Assembly: GCA_964496575.1 (NCBI GenBank)
Contig: CAZCAC010000125.1
Span: 1 to 25,809, forward strand
Direction of reading: 5' to 3'
DNA: 25,809 bases
Origin: CAZCAC01 sp964496575
GTDB lineage: Bacteria > Planctomycetota > UBA1135 > GCA-002686595
Under the pieces are notes generated by a model. That model was given only the letters and a program-made list of their open reading frames with translations, was not told the DNA's origin and did not search any database. Of this stretch, positions 15,401 to 23,041 are shown in pieces. The position numbers and the translations under genes are program-made. Position 1 is the stretch's first letter. Each line of letters starts with the position of its first letter.

Positions 15401-15751
15401 GGGCGCGCCGCCGACGAGCGGCATGGTGTAGACCTCGGGCACCCCTTCGTAGTGCGCGGTGAATGCGAGGGTCGTTCCGTCGGGCGAGATCGTCGGGAAC
15501 TGCTCCTCGCCAGCGTGCGTGGTCAGGCGGTGGGCGACGCCGCCCTCGGTGGATACCTTCCAGAGATCACCCTCCGCCGCGAAGACGATGGTGTCACCGC
15601 GCAACGCGGGGTAGCGGTAGAAACCGAGCGCTCCCTCCTGCTGGACCGCCGCGTTCGCAGCTTCGGGGGGAATTGCGGCGATGGGCGTTGACGCCGTCGC
15701 GCAGGAGGAGAGGAGCAGGAAGAGAGCGGTCTCGCGATAGGGGAGGAACAT
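12437..15751 (-). CDS. tricorn protease homolog, predicted lipoprotein
   Basis: This 1104-residue protein starts at ATG 15751; the open frame continues upstream but without protein character. FLLLSSC (10-16) is a lipobox, so the enzyme is probably anchored in the cell envelope. This is unlike cytoplasmic archaeal tricorn. The N-terminal two thirds are WD40/TolB-like beta-propeller repeats (FPTISPDGTTLAFTA, TTWTPDGKLVYAT, MAWSPDGRWLAFS). A charged Lys/Glu linker follows (PKEKKDAKEEKPEGD). The catalytic part has LSALHTSV (His763), a PDZ-like segment (VNDGDVITAVNGIPAL), the oxyanion block LIVDVRSNFGGN and QETYSDGEAF with nucleophile Ser989. TWGGEIW supplies a conserved Glu. The enzyme cuts oligopeptides into small peptides. 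With the M3 peptidase and the OPT transporter it suggests peptide catabolism. It follows the FG-GAP gene by about 195 nt on the same strand. Confidence 0.93.
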   Translation of the reverse strand: MFLPYRETALFLLLSSCATASTPIAAIPPEAANAAVQQEGALGFYRYPALRGDTIVFAAEGDLWKVSTEGGVAHRLTTHAGEEQFPTISPDGTTLAFTAHYEGVPEVYTMPLVGGAPTRWTYEADPSVATTWTPDGKLVYATRAYSGLPRLRLVKIDLEMGTRELEPLAYASEAAYDDTGDTLYFCRPVFHRNVTKRYTGGTARDVWKFERGAEEAIELTGDWNGESHSPMWWQGRVWFVRGNTMNLHSMNEDGTDRRQHTNHSGWDVKSPSIDAGRIVYSLAADLWLYDIETKVNRKVPITLASDFDHTREKWITEPMKHLTSAHLHPNGESVVLTSRGRVFVAPVKHGRLVRATRKDRVRYRDVVFTPDGDSLLGLSDETGELEFVEIPGDGVGAERRLTSDGEILRFRGFPSPDGQLIAWLDKNNDLWVRDVETGVSGVVSEHREHRENQGDMAWSPDGRWLAFSEPALNTFEQIKLFDSKSGRTHLVTGDRVNSFSPVWDPGGELLYFISDRNLRSLVRSPWGTRQPEPFFDKEDEIYAVSLREGLRPPFRPDDELYEPKEKKDAKEEKPEGDQEKKPAPVEIDLDGLSSRLFRVPVASGNFRSLWINEQALFFLARDSGPDAKRHLTAVKIGDEKGEPVTMIEDVRSIELSLDGKKLLVRKGSDLFVVDAKPAKVSDLKEHRVDLGGWSYAIDVRDDWRQIFVDAWRLERDYFYDPKMHGVDWDGVLVKHLPLVDRVTTRDELNELIGWMVGELSALHTSVRGGDLRKGTDDVKVATLGARTFRDPAVGGIRIDHIYRTDPDYPGEMAPLADPYLAVNDGDVITAVNGIPALVARDLGELLRNQVGRQVLLRLKSGSGEEAVERDLVVVPAGDDRKLRYADWVLSRRTAVEEAGEGKIGYVHLSAMGGGNLTQWYRQFYPVFDRQGLIVDVRSNFGGNIDSIILEKLQRKAWMYWKGRVNEPYWNQQYAFRGHMVVLCDQETYSDGEAFAEGFRRLGLGVVIGMRTWGGEIWLSSDNRLTDGGLARAPMTGVYGPEGEWLIEQIGVIPDIEVDNLPHATFNGGDAQLEAAVKHLLERVAEDPREVPQPPPHPDRSYEYR

Positions 15752-15945
15752 GGCGCTGCGCTGGTCGGGGTACGGAGCGGCTCGATCGCCGGGGCGACCC
15801 AGGCTGCCCGGTGGTGCTTCCGGCCGCAAGGTCCGGGCCTCCGAAGGCGTAAAGGATCGGTAGTGCTCCGGCTCCACGACCCGGTCTGGTCCGGCGCGAC
15901 CGCCCAGGGGGTGTACGACCTCCGCTCGCGGGAAATCCGGCCCGG

Positions 15946-18551
15946 CTACAGATCCCAGGTGATCTCGAGTCCGTTCGACAAGTTGAAGTCGTTGACCCCG
16001 GTTCCGCAGAGCGGATTCACGATGTTGCGGTACCAGCACTGGTATCGCTTGACGTCGCCGGGGGAGACACCGCCCTTGACGGCGATGCCGATCGTCGTGC
16101 TCGAGGTGCCCATCGCGTCGGAGGTGCGAGCCTGGAGACGGATCAGGTTGCCGCCGGTGCAGCGCAGGCCGTCGCCGAAGATGATCCCGTTGCCGCCGTT
16201 CACCCGGTTGTCCGCCTGGAAGTAGAGGCCGGTATTGTTCGGCTCCAGGTTGGTGGCGACCAGGACGAGGGTGTCCGCGCTGACGCTGGCGAACCCTCCG
16301 CCCGAGAGCCGCGCTCCCGAGTTGAACACGCCATTGGCACACCCGGAGCCCGGGACACTACCGTCGTTGTCGTTGCCGCACGGGCAGGGGACTCCGCTGC
16401 CCGGGTCACCGAAGCAGTAGCGCTCGAAGGGAACGGGTACGAGGAAGGTGTAGGCCGCGTCGGCCTGATCGGCGCTGTTGTCGTGCTGGTCGCCGTTCAC
16501 TCCGGTCGCGCTGCTCGCTTCTTCGTAGGCGCCGATCACGACCGTGCGGTCCGACATCGAGACGGCGTAGCCGAACCAGTCGCCGGCGTCCGTGTTGGAC
16601 GCCTTCAGGTAAGACTGTTGACTCCAGTCCGTCCCGTCTCGCGTGAACACGTAGGCCGCGCCGGCCTGAGAGGCACTGTTGTCACCCTGATCGCCGTCCA
16701 CGCCAGTGGCGTTGCTGGCCTCCCGGTGGGCCCCGATCACCGCCGTGTCGCCGGACACCGCCACCGAAGAGCCGAAGTAGTCTCCCGGGTCCGTGTTGGA
16801 GGCCTTGACGTACGCTTGCTGGCCCCAGTTCATCCCGCTCCGTGTGAAGACGTAGGCCGCTCCGGCATTCGGGGCGCCGTCGCCCTGGTCACCGTTCACG
16901 CCGGTGGCGCTTCCGTCCTCCAAGCTCGCCCCGACCAGAACCGTGTTCCCCGACGCGGATACGGAGTAGCCGAAGTAGTCTTGATCAGCGGTATTCGAGG
17001 CCTTGAGATAGGCCTCCTGGCTCCAGCTCGTGCCACTCCGCGTGAATACGTAGGCCGCGCCCGAGCTCGGACTTCCGTTGTCGCTCTGGCTGCCGTTCAC
17101 CCCGATGGCGTTGCTGCTCTCCCCGNNNNNNNNNNNNNNNNNNNNNNNNNNNNNNNNNNNNNNNNNNNNNNNNNNNNNNNNNNNNNNNNNNNNNNNNNNN
17201 NNNNNNNNNNNNNNNNNNNNNNNNNACTTCCGTTGTCGCTCTGGCTGCCGTTCACCCCGATGGCGTTGCTGCTCTCCCCGTACGCGCCGACCACCAGCGT
17301 ATCGCCCGATACCGACACGGCGTGGCCGAAGTGGTCCACGGAGTCCGTGTTGGAAGCCTTGAGGTAGGCTTCCTGGCTCCAGGTCGACCCGTCCCGAGCG
17401 AACACGTAAGCCGCGCCGGCCTCTCTGGCGCTGTTGTCCTGCTGGTCGCCGCCCACCCCGGTGGCGTTGCTGCTCTCCCCGACCGCTCCGACAACCAGCG
17501 TGTCTCCACACACCGCCACGCAGTGGCCGAACATGTCCCCCCAGGGATTGGACGGAAGGCTGCCATCGGTATTGGAGGCCTTGAGGTAGGCCTGCTGGCT
17601 CCAGCTCCCGGCGTTTCGCACGAACACGTAGGCCGCACCCGCAAAGGGGGCGCCGTTGTCATCCTGGTCACCGTTCACGCCCGTCGCGCTGCTGGCTTCC
17701 CAGGGTGCTCCGATCACCACCGTGTGGTCCGACACGGCCACGGAGAAGCCGAACGCATCGCCGTGGGGAAAGGAGGAAGCGCCGCCCTCGGCGTTGGAGG
17801 CCTTCAGGTAGGCCTGCTGAGCTACCGGGTCGATCGTCAGCGGATAGCGTGCACCGCGCTCGTCGATGCCGAGGCGCAGCTGGGCGCCGAAGGACTCGAA
17901 GCTGGCCCTCAGCGTTCTTCCCTCGGCATCGAACACGTGGAGCCCGGTGTAGGTGACCACCGCCGCACCCGCGTCGTCCAGGAAGCGGACCGTGCGCCCG
18001 TCCGCGTCCACCACCGGTCGCAGTCCGCCGCACACGGCGAGGGTGAAGGTCAGCGGGCTCTCTCCGACCTCACCGCCCCTCGCCGGCCTGCGGTGAACGG
18101 TGTAGCCGTGCTCCAGGCGGCGCCTGTCGTTCACGTACCACTCTTCGAGCGTGTCGTCCCAGGTGTAGGTGACCCGCTGACCTTCGGCGCTCACGGTGGC
18201 CGGGCCGGTCACGGGCTGCTCACCGCCGGCGAAACCGTAGCTCTCGAGCTCCAGTCCCCACGCCCAGTCACCCCGATCGGGCCGCACGCGGAAGCCGCGA
18301 CCGTCGAAGGTCGTCGTCCACCGCAGCCGCGGGTTTCTGGCCTCGAAACCACCCTCCACGGCGAAGGCCGCATGACGCACCGCCTCGTGTGCCGCACGGA
18401 TGCCGGCCCAGTCGCCGGTGGACAGTCCCTCGGGAACGGTCTCCTCGGCGGCGGGGCCGGTGGTTCGGGGAGCGACCGCCTCGGAGGTTCCGACCAGGGG
18501 GAAGCAGCAGAACAGCGACAGCACGGGGATCCACGAAGTACCGGTGATCAT
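15946..18551 (-). CDS. secreted FG-GAP/integrin-like repeat protein, 6 repeat units (interrupted by N gap)
   Basis: It starts at ATG 18551, 6 nt behind AGGAG. A signal peptide follows (SWIPVLSLFCCFPLVGTSEA). Residues about 40-245 form an N-terminal domain shared with the paralog at 21041 (GDWAGIRAAHEA, FDGRGFRVRP, EEWYVNDRRRLEHGYTVH, RYPLTIDPVAQ). Then come about 66-residue units of the type AYLKASNTD..D.FG.SV..SGDT.V.GA..E.S.ATGVNGDQ.D...AGAAYVF.R....WSQ. The C-terminal module starts at CFGDPGSGVPCPCGNDNDGS and ends VNDFNLSNGLEITWDL. Repeat units of this type fold as beta-propeller blades and usually mediate binding outside the cell. Removing the 100 Ns plus the 55-bp duplicate beside them leaves one frame of 816 residues with six complete units. 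As printed, the frame changes across the gap. The gene lies just upstream of the tricorn gene. Confidence 0.9.
16445..17820 (-). repeat. in-gene tandem repeat array coding FG-GAP-like units
   Basis: Units of about 198 bp recur, each with the codon blocks for YLKASNT, VSGDT, SSATGVNGDQ and GAAYVF. Identity is high enough to confuse short-read assembly, which explains the gap inside the array. Confidence 0.8.
17071..17280. other. 100-N scaffold gap flanked by an exact 55-bp duplication
   Basis: Ns fill 17126-17225. The 55 bases before (17071-17125) and after (17226-17280) are identical, beginning ACTTCCGTTGTCGC and ending GCTGCTCTCCCCG. An exact 55-base end overlap is what two contigs from a k=55 de Bruijn graph would share. 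Collapsing it (155 nt removed, 2 mod 3) restores a single frame through the FG-GAP gene, so little or nothing may be missing. Confidence 0.9.
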
Positions 18552-18857
18552 GCTCGTCTCCTCTCGAGAAAGGGGAACCGCGGCGCAGGGATGGTCTCCT
18601 CCGGAGTCGGCGGACGCAAGAGGCCCCGCGGAGGGCGAGCGGTTCGGTTCGCGAGCGGTGGGCGCGTCCTGCAACCGTGGGGGGAGGGTCTCGACCTCCC
18701 GCTGATCAATTCCCGTGCCGTCGCGGCCGTGAATGCGGCGACCACTCCATCAACGGGTCGATCCACTCCGGGGTGGAAGTGCACGAGTGGAGGAGCGAAG
18801 TCGAACACCGAGCCGTACCGCTCCCGGCGGTCGGCTCGGTGTAGCTTCGCTGCCGGA
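18552..18857. other. intergenic region between the M3 peptidase and FG-GAP genes
   Basis: About 306 bp without a supported gene. It holds the hairpin at 18794-18851 next to the peptidase stop and the AGGAG ribosome site (18558-18562) of the FG-GAP gene. The rest is GC-rich with no clear -10 element. The separation suggests the two genes are transcribed independently. Confidence 0.5.
18794..18851 (-). terminator. long hairpin directly behind the M3 peptidase stop
   Basis: On the minus strand AGCGAAG pairs with CTTCGCT (outer 7 bp), ACACCGAGCCG with CGGCTCGGTGT (11 bp) and ACCGC with GCGGT (5 bp), closing a CGGGA loop. A small internal loop and a one-base bulge interrupt it. It begins 6 nt after the TGA (18858-18860). 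No T tract is present. Confidence 0.75.
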
Positions 18858-20900
18858 TCACTTCTCCAATCCGAGATACTCGAGGTACGCGTCCATCGTC
18901 GGCTCGCCGCCGAGGAAGTTCCTCAGCATCTCCATCCCGTCGACCGTGCCGGCGCGCGAGAGGATCGTATCGGCGAAGTGTCCACCGGCCGCGCGCTTCA
19001 TCATGCCGAGCTCCCGGTACTTCTCGAAGGCCGCGCAGGTGTAGACGAGCGACCACTGATAGCCGTAGTAGCTGGCGACGTAGTTGGTCAGGTGCGTGAA
19101 GTTCGACTGGAACCAGGTCCCTTCGACACCCTCGTACTGCTCGATCCTCGTCTCCAGGTCGATCCCGACCTGCGTGGTATCGATCGTCTCGCCGACCTTC
19201 AGCCGGTTGTAGGTCTGGTCGACCAGCCCGTAGTAGTACTGGCGCTCGGCCAGCATGCCGGAAGCGAAGCGCCGGGCGGCGATCAGCCCCTGCAGCAGCT
19301 CGTCGGGCAGCACCTCGCCGGTCTCGTAGTGGCGGGCGTAGATCCGCAGCACGTCGGGCTCCCAGCACCAGTTCTCGAAGATCTGGGAGGGGAGCTCGAC
19401 GAAGTCGCGCTCGCACTCCGCGCAGCCGGTGGTGTCGGCGACCGAGAGCGCGGCGTGCAGGAAGTGCCCGAACTCGTGGAAGAGCGTCGTCACCTCGTCG
19501 TGCGTCAGCAGCGAAGGCTTGTCCGCGGTGGGCTTGGTGAAGTTGCACTGCACCACGGCGCGCATGCGGGTCAGCGAACCGTCCATCCAGCGGTGCCGCG
19601 GAATGAAGTCCCAGTGGAACGCGCCGCCGCGCTTGTAGGGGCGCGGGTGCAGGTCGGTGTAGAGCTCGGCGATCAGCTCGCCCGAGGCCTGGTCGTAGAC
19701 GCGCCAGAACTTCAGGTCGTCGTGCCAGAAGTAGAGCTCCTCGGCGCGCGCGTCCGCGGTCGCGTCGCGGAACTCGATCCCGTAGAGCGTCGTGCAGATC
19801 CCGAACATCCCGTCCATCACCTGCTGCAACGGGAAGTACTGGCGGATCTCGTCCATGTCGACCGCGTACTTCTCCTTCTGCGCCATCGCGGCGTAGTACC
19901 AGTAGTCCCAGGCGTAGAGCTCGGCGTCCCACTCCCGGGTGTCACGGCGCTTGAAGTCGCGAAGCTCGGCGAAATCCAGGTCGGATTTCTTGCGCACGAG
20001 TGGGATCAGCTCGTCGTAGAACTTCTGCACGCGGTCGGCGTCTCCCGTCATCAGGACCTCGGTCTGGTAGTCGGCCGAGTGCCGGTAACCGAGCGTCTGG
20101 GCGATCTCGGCGCGCAGCGCGAGCATCCGTTCCAGGGTGCGCACGTTGGCCTGGCCACCCTTGCGCTTGTAGGCGACCCAGAGCTTCATGCGCGTCGTCT
20201 CGTCGGGGCACGAGCGCCAGATCTCCATCGTGGTAGAGTTGTCGAGTGGCACCGCGTAGACGCCGGCGACCCTGGGAATCCCCTCCAGGAACTCCGCGGA
20301 CATCCCCGGTAGCTCCTCGGGAGTGAGCAGCACCGTGGTCTCGTCCATCTGCGCCCGCTTGTTGAACTCGATCGTGAGATCCGAGAGCTCCTTCTGGAGC
20401 GCCTTCAGCTCCTCCCGCTCCCTGGCGGACAGCTCCATCCCGGCACGCCGGTAGCTTCGCATGGTGAGCTCGAGCAGTCGCGCCCGCTCTCCCTCGAGCT
20501 TCGGCCCGCCGTCGACGTAGGCCTTGATCGCCCGGTAGAGGTCCTCCCGCTTGCCGGTCTCGATCTGCCACTCGGTCAGCGCCGCCTCGACCGCGTTGCC
20601 CACGTCCCGGTCATCGGCGTGAGGCGAGAGCAGGGCGATCGCCTGGGGAAAGGTCAGCTCCATCGTCAGCCGGCCGTACACGTCGTCGAGCGCCCCGAGC
20701 GTGTTCTCGAAGGTTCGCCGCTCGTCGGGCACGTCGATGATCCTCTGGATCTCGGTATCCGCGCGATCCAGCGATTGCCGGTACTCCTCGAGGGTCTTGC
20801 CGAGCTGCGCCTGCGCGCTCGAGAGCGTGAGCGTGATCATCCCTCCGATCAGCGCGAATCGAAAGGGCCTCATCCAGTTGTTCATGCGTCCGTGGGTCAT
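18858..20900 (-). CDS. M3-family (thimet oligopeptidase-like) zinc metallopeptidase, exported
   Basis: This 680-residue protein starts at ATG 20900; ATG 20885 is also possible. GGAG lies 11 nt before the first. A signal peptide follows the start (RPFRFALIGGMITLTLSSAQAQ). The zinc site is complete: HEFGHFLH (His475, Glu476, His479) and the third ligand Glu502 in ERDFVELPSQIFENW, the classic M3 spacing. Upstream, LLTHDEVTTLF precedes the site as in the family. The long helical N-terminal half (LGKTLEEYRQSLDRAD, LELTMRSYRRAGMELS) is typical. M3 enzymes cleave short peptides; the signal peptide places this one in the periplasm, where it could process products of the tricorn-type protease. It sits between the two FG-GAP genes, and a long hairpin follows its stop. 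Confidence 0.94.
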   Translation of the reverse strand: MTHGRMNNWMRPFRFALIGGMITLTLSSAQAQLGKTLEEYRQSLDRADTEIQRIIDVPDERRTFENTLGALDDVYGRLTMELTFPQAIALLSPHADDRDVGNAVEAALTEWQIETGKREDLYRAIKAYVDGGPKLEGERARLLELTMRSYRRAGMELSAREREELKALQKELSDLTIEFNKRAQMDETTVLLTPEELPGMSAEFLEGIPRVAGVYAVPLDNSTTMEIWRSCPDETTRMKLWVAYKRKGGQANVRTLERMLALRAEIAQTLGYRHSADYQTEVLMTGDADRVQKFYDELIPLVRKKSDLDFAELRDFKRRDTREWDAELYAWDYWYYAAMAQKEKYAVDMDEIRQYFPLQQVMDGMFGICTTLYGIEFRDATADARAEELYFWHDDLKFWRVYDQASGELIAELYTDLHPRPYKRGGAFHWDFIPRHRWMDGSLTRMRAVVQCNFTKPTADKPSLLTHDEVTTLFHEFGHFLHAALSVADTTGCAECERDFVELPSQIFENWCWEPDVLRIYARHYETGEVLPDELLQGLIAARRFASGMLAERQYYYGLVDQTYNRLKVGETIDTTQVGIDLETRIEQYEGVEGTWFQSNFTHLTNYVASYYGYQWSLVYTCAAFEKYRELGMMKRAAGGHFADTILSRAGTVDGMEMLRNFLGGEPTMDAYLEYLGLEK

Positions 20901-20954
20901 GGCGTCGGATTCTCCAGTTGCTCGCTCGCGGCCGCCGATCGGCCGGAAGCCCAC

Positions 20955-20967
20955 AGTCTAGCGATCG
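20955..20967 (-). promoter_or_regulatory. promoter-like CGATCGCTAGACT upstream of the M3 gene
   Basis: It lies about 55 nt upstream of ATG 20900 and holds TAGACT, a -10-like hexamer. It falls within a larger inverted repeat, GATCGTG (20963-20969) against CACGATC (20993-20999), with CACAG/CTGTG outside. An operator overlapping a promoter is possible. Confidence 0.35.
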
Positions 20968-21040
20968 TGACCGCTGGGCGGGGAGGCGAGAGCACGATCT
21001 GTGGAGAAGGCGGACACCAGCAGTGCACTCCGGTACCCGG

Positions 21041-22792
21041 TCACGGCCGCCACTGGATGGCGTACCCGTTGGACGTATTGAAGTCGTTCACTCCCAGGCC
21101 ACAAGGCGGGTTGACCGTCGTGCGGTACCAGCACTGGTAGTACTTGGTGCCGCCCGCGGTGACGTTGCCCGCCTTGGTGGAGACCCGCACGGTCGTGTGA
21201 GAGGTCCCGCTCGCATCCGCGAAGCGGACCTCGAGGCGCCGCAGGCTCCCACCGGCGCAGCGAAGTCCATCGCCCCACACGATCCCGGGAGACCGGTCGT
21301 TGTCCGCCTGGAAGTACAGGCCGCTGTTCCCGGGCTCGAGGTGCGTCGTACGCAGGACGAGCGTATCCGAGCTGACGCTGGCGATCCCGCTGCCGGTCAG
21401 CTGTGCCCCGGACGCGAAGACTCCGTTGGCGCACCCGGAGCCGGGGGCGCTCCCGTCGTTGTCGTTGACACAGGGGCACGGAGTGCCGATGCCGGGGTCG
21501 CCCGGGCAGAAGGCCGCTCCGGGGTTGACGACGAACACGTAGGCTGCCCCGGCTTTGGTGCTGCCGTTGTCTCCCTGGTCACCGTTCACGCCGGTGGCAG
21601 AGCTCTTCTCGTAGCGCGCTCCGACCACGACGAGGTCCCCCGATACCGACACCGATTGACCGAGTTCGTCGTGGGCGTCGGTGTTGGAGGCTTTGAGATA
21701 GGCCAGCTGGCTCCAGGCCGCCCCGACCCGTCTGAAGACGTAGGCCGCCCCGGAGTAGGGAATGCCATTGCCCTGGGTGCCGTTCACTCCCGTCGCACCG
21801 CTGCTCTCCCAGATCGAACCGATGGCCACCGTGTCGTTCCACACGGCCACCGAGGTGCCGAAATGGTCGCGCTCGTCGGTGTTTGAGGCCTTCAAGTAGG
21901 CCTCCTGGCTCCAGGTGGTCCCGTTTCGAACGAACACGTAGGCCGCTCCGGCAGCCGGGGCGCTGTTGTCGCCCTGATCGCCATTCACCCCAGTGGCGCT
22001 GCTGCTCTCTCCTCGCGCGCCAACGACGATCGTATCGCCGTCGACCGAGACCGAGTGGCCGAACTCATCGAACGCGTCGGTGTTGGAAGCCTTGAGGTAG
22101 GCCTGTTGCGCGAGAGGGTCGACCGTCAGCGGGTAGAGCGCATCCTGTTCTTCGACCTCGAGCAGCAGTCGTTCGCCGAGCTGCGTGAAGCTCGCCGGGA
22201 GTGCCCGTCCGGAGGCGTCGAAGACGGACAGTCCGGAGTAGGTGAGTACGACTGCACCGCACTCGTCGAGGAAGTGGACACCCCGCCCCTGCCGGTCTAT
22301 CTCCGGTTGCAGATCGCCGCGGATCCGAAGGTTGAAGGTCAGCGGGCCCGGGCCGCCTCGCGACGGGCGAGCATGGACCGTGTAGCCGTGTTCGAGACCG
22401 CGTGAATCGTTGACGTACCACTCCTCGAGGTCCGCGTCCCAGCGATAAACGATCCGCCCACCTTCGGCGCTGACGCTCATCGGCTGCGAGACAACCCGCA
22501 CGGCTCCGACGAACCCCCAGCTCTCGAGCTGCAGCCCCCACGTCCAGCTCCCCGCCTCGGGCTCGGTGTGGAAGCCTCGCCCGTCGAAGTGCGCCAGCCA
22601 GTCCTGGCCGGGGTTGTGCGCCTGATGACCTCCGTCGACCTCGAGGACCTGGTGGCGGCCCGTCTCGCAGGCTTCGCGGATCCCGACCCAGTCACGCCCG
22701 GACAGCTCGACGTTCTCGACGGCGGGTAGATTGTCGAAACCGGGAGCCGTCAGGAAGCCACAGGCGAGCGAGGTCAGGAAGTAAGTGTTCAT
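21041..22792 (-). CDS. secreted FG-GAP/integrin-like repeat protein, 3 repeat units, paralog of the 15946-18551 gene
   Basis: This 583-residue protein starts at ATG 22792; no ribosome site is seen. A short signal peptide is present (MNTYFLTSLACGFLTAPG). The N-terminal domain matches the paralog block by block (SGRDWVGIREACETGRHQ, FDGRGFHTEPEAGSWTWGLQ, LEEWYVNDSRGLEHGYTVH, YPLTVDPLAQQ). Only three FG-GAP-like units follow (AYLKASNTD at each start) instead of six. The C-terminal module is conserved: CPGDPGIGTPCPCVNDNDGS to CGLGVNDFNTSNGYAIQW. Three blades cannot close a usual propeller alone, so the protein may oligomerise or adopt another fold. Two similar genes so close together point to duplication with gain or loss of units. 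It probably binds a surface or extracellular ligand; no enzymatic motif is seen. The M3 peptidase gene follows. Confidence 0.9.
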   Translation of the reverse strand: MNTYFLTSLACGFLTAPGFDNLPAVENVELSGRDWVGIREACETGRHQVLEVDGGHQAHNPGQDWLAHFDGRGFHTEPEAGSWTWGLQLESWGFVGAVRVVSQPMSVSAEGGRIVYRWDADLEEWYVNDSRGLEHGYTVHARPSRGGPGPLTFNLRIRGDLQPEIDRQGRGVHFLDECGAVVLTYSGLSVFDASGRALPASFTQLGERLLLEVEEQDALYPLTVDPLAQQAYLKASNTDAFDEFGHSVSVDGDTIVVGARGESSSATGVNGDQGDNSAPAAGAAYVFVRNGTTWSQEAYLKASNTDERDHFGTSVAVWNDTVAIGSIWESSGATGVNGTQGNGIPYSGAAYVFRRVGAAWSQLAYLKASNTDAHDELGQSVSVSGDLVVVGARYEKSSATGVNGDQGDNGSTKAGAAYVFVVNPGAAFCPGDPGIGTPCPCVNDNDGSAPGSGCANGVFASGAQLTGSGIASVSSDTLVLRTTHLEPGNSGLYFQADNDRSPGIVWGDGLRCAGGSLRRLEVRFADASGTSHTTVRVSTKAGNVTAGGTKYYQCWYRTTVNPPCGLGVNDFNTSNGYAIQWRP

Positions 22793-23001
22793 TTCGCGGG
22801 TGGTCGAATGAGGCGAGGTACGAGACGTCCCGCAACCATGCGGAGCCAGCTGCCGTGCAACTCTCGTGCCCGAATTGCTCGCACATCCCTGCCGTCGGGA
22901 TGGCGCTCACGGAAGCCGATCCGCAGCGAGTGTTCGCCGGTCACACGATCGTACGTGCGATGCTGCACGGTGGGGGAGCGAGATACCCGAAACCTCCGCA
23001 C
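22789..23001 (-). CDS. possible 70-residue basic ORF overlapping the FG-GAP start by ATGA
   Basis: The frame starts at GTG 23001 and ends in TGA that overlaps ATG 22792, an arrangement typical of translational coupling. The product is Arg-rich (GEHSLRIGFRERHPDGRDVRAIR). No domain is recognised and no good ribosome site precedes it. Codon use is less GC-rich at third positions than in the neighbours. It could be chance or a remnant. Confidence 0.25.
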   Translation of the reverse strand: MRRFRVSRSPTVQHRTYDRVTGEHSLRIGFRERHPDGRDVRAIRARELHGSWLRMVAGRLVPRLIRPPAK

Positions 23002-23041
23002 CTGTCGAGAGAGCGCGCAGGGGCGGGGCGGGCCGGCACGC

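Noticed and set aside
17322..20312. 996-codon plus-strand open frame
   Set aside because: It lies antisense to the FG-GAP and M3 genes, which have clear family motifs and complete active sites. High GC content keeps antisense frames open. No motif or start context is seen.
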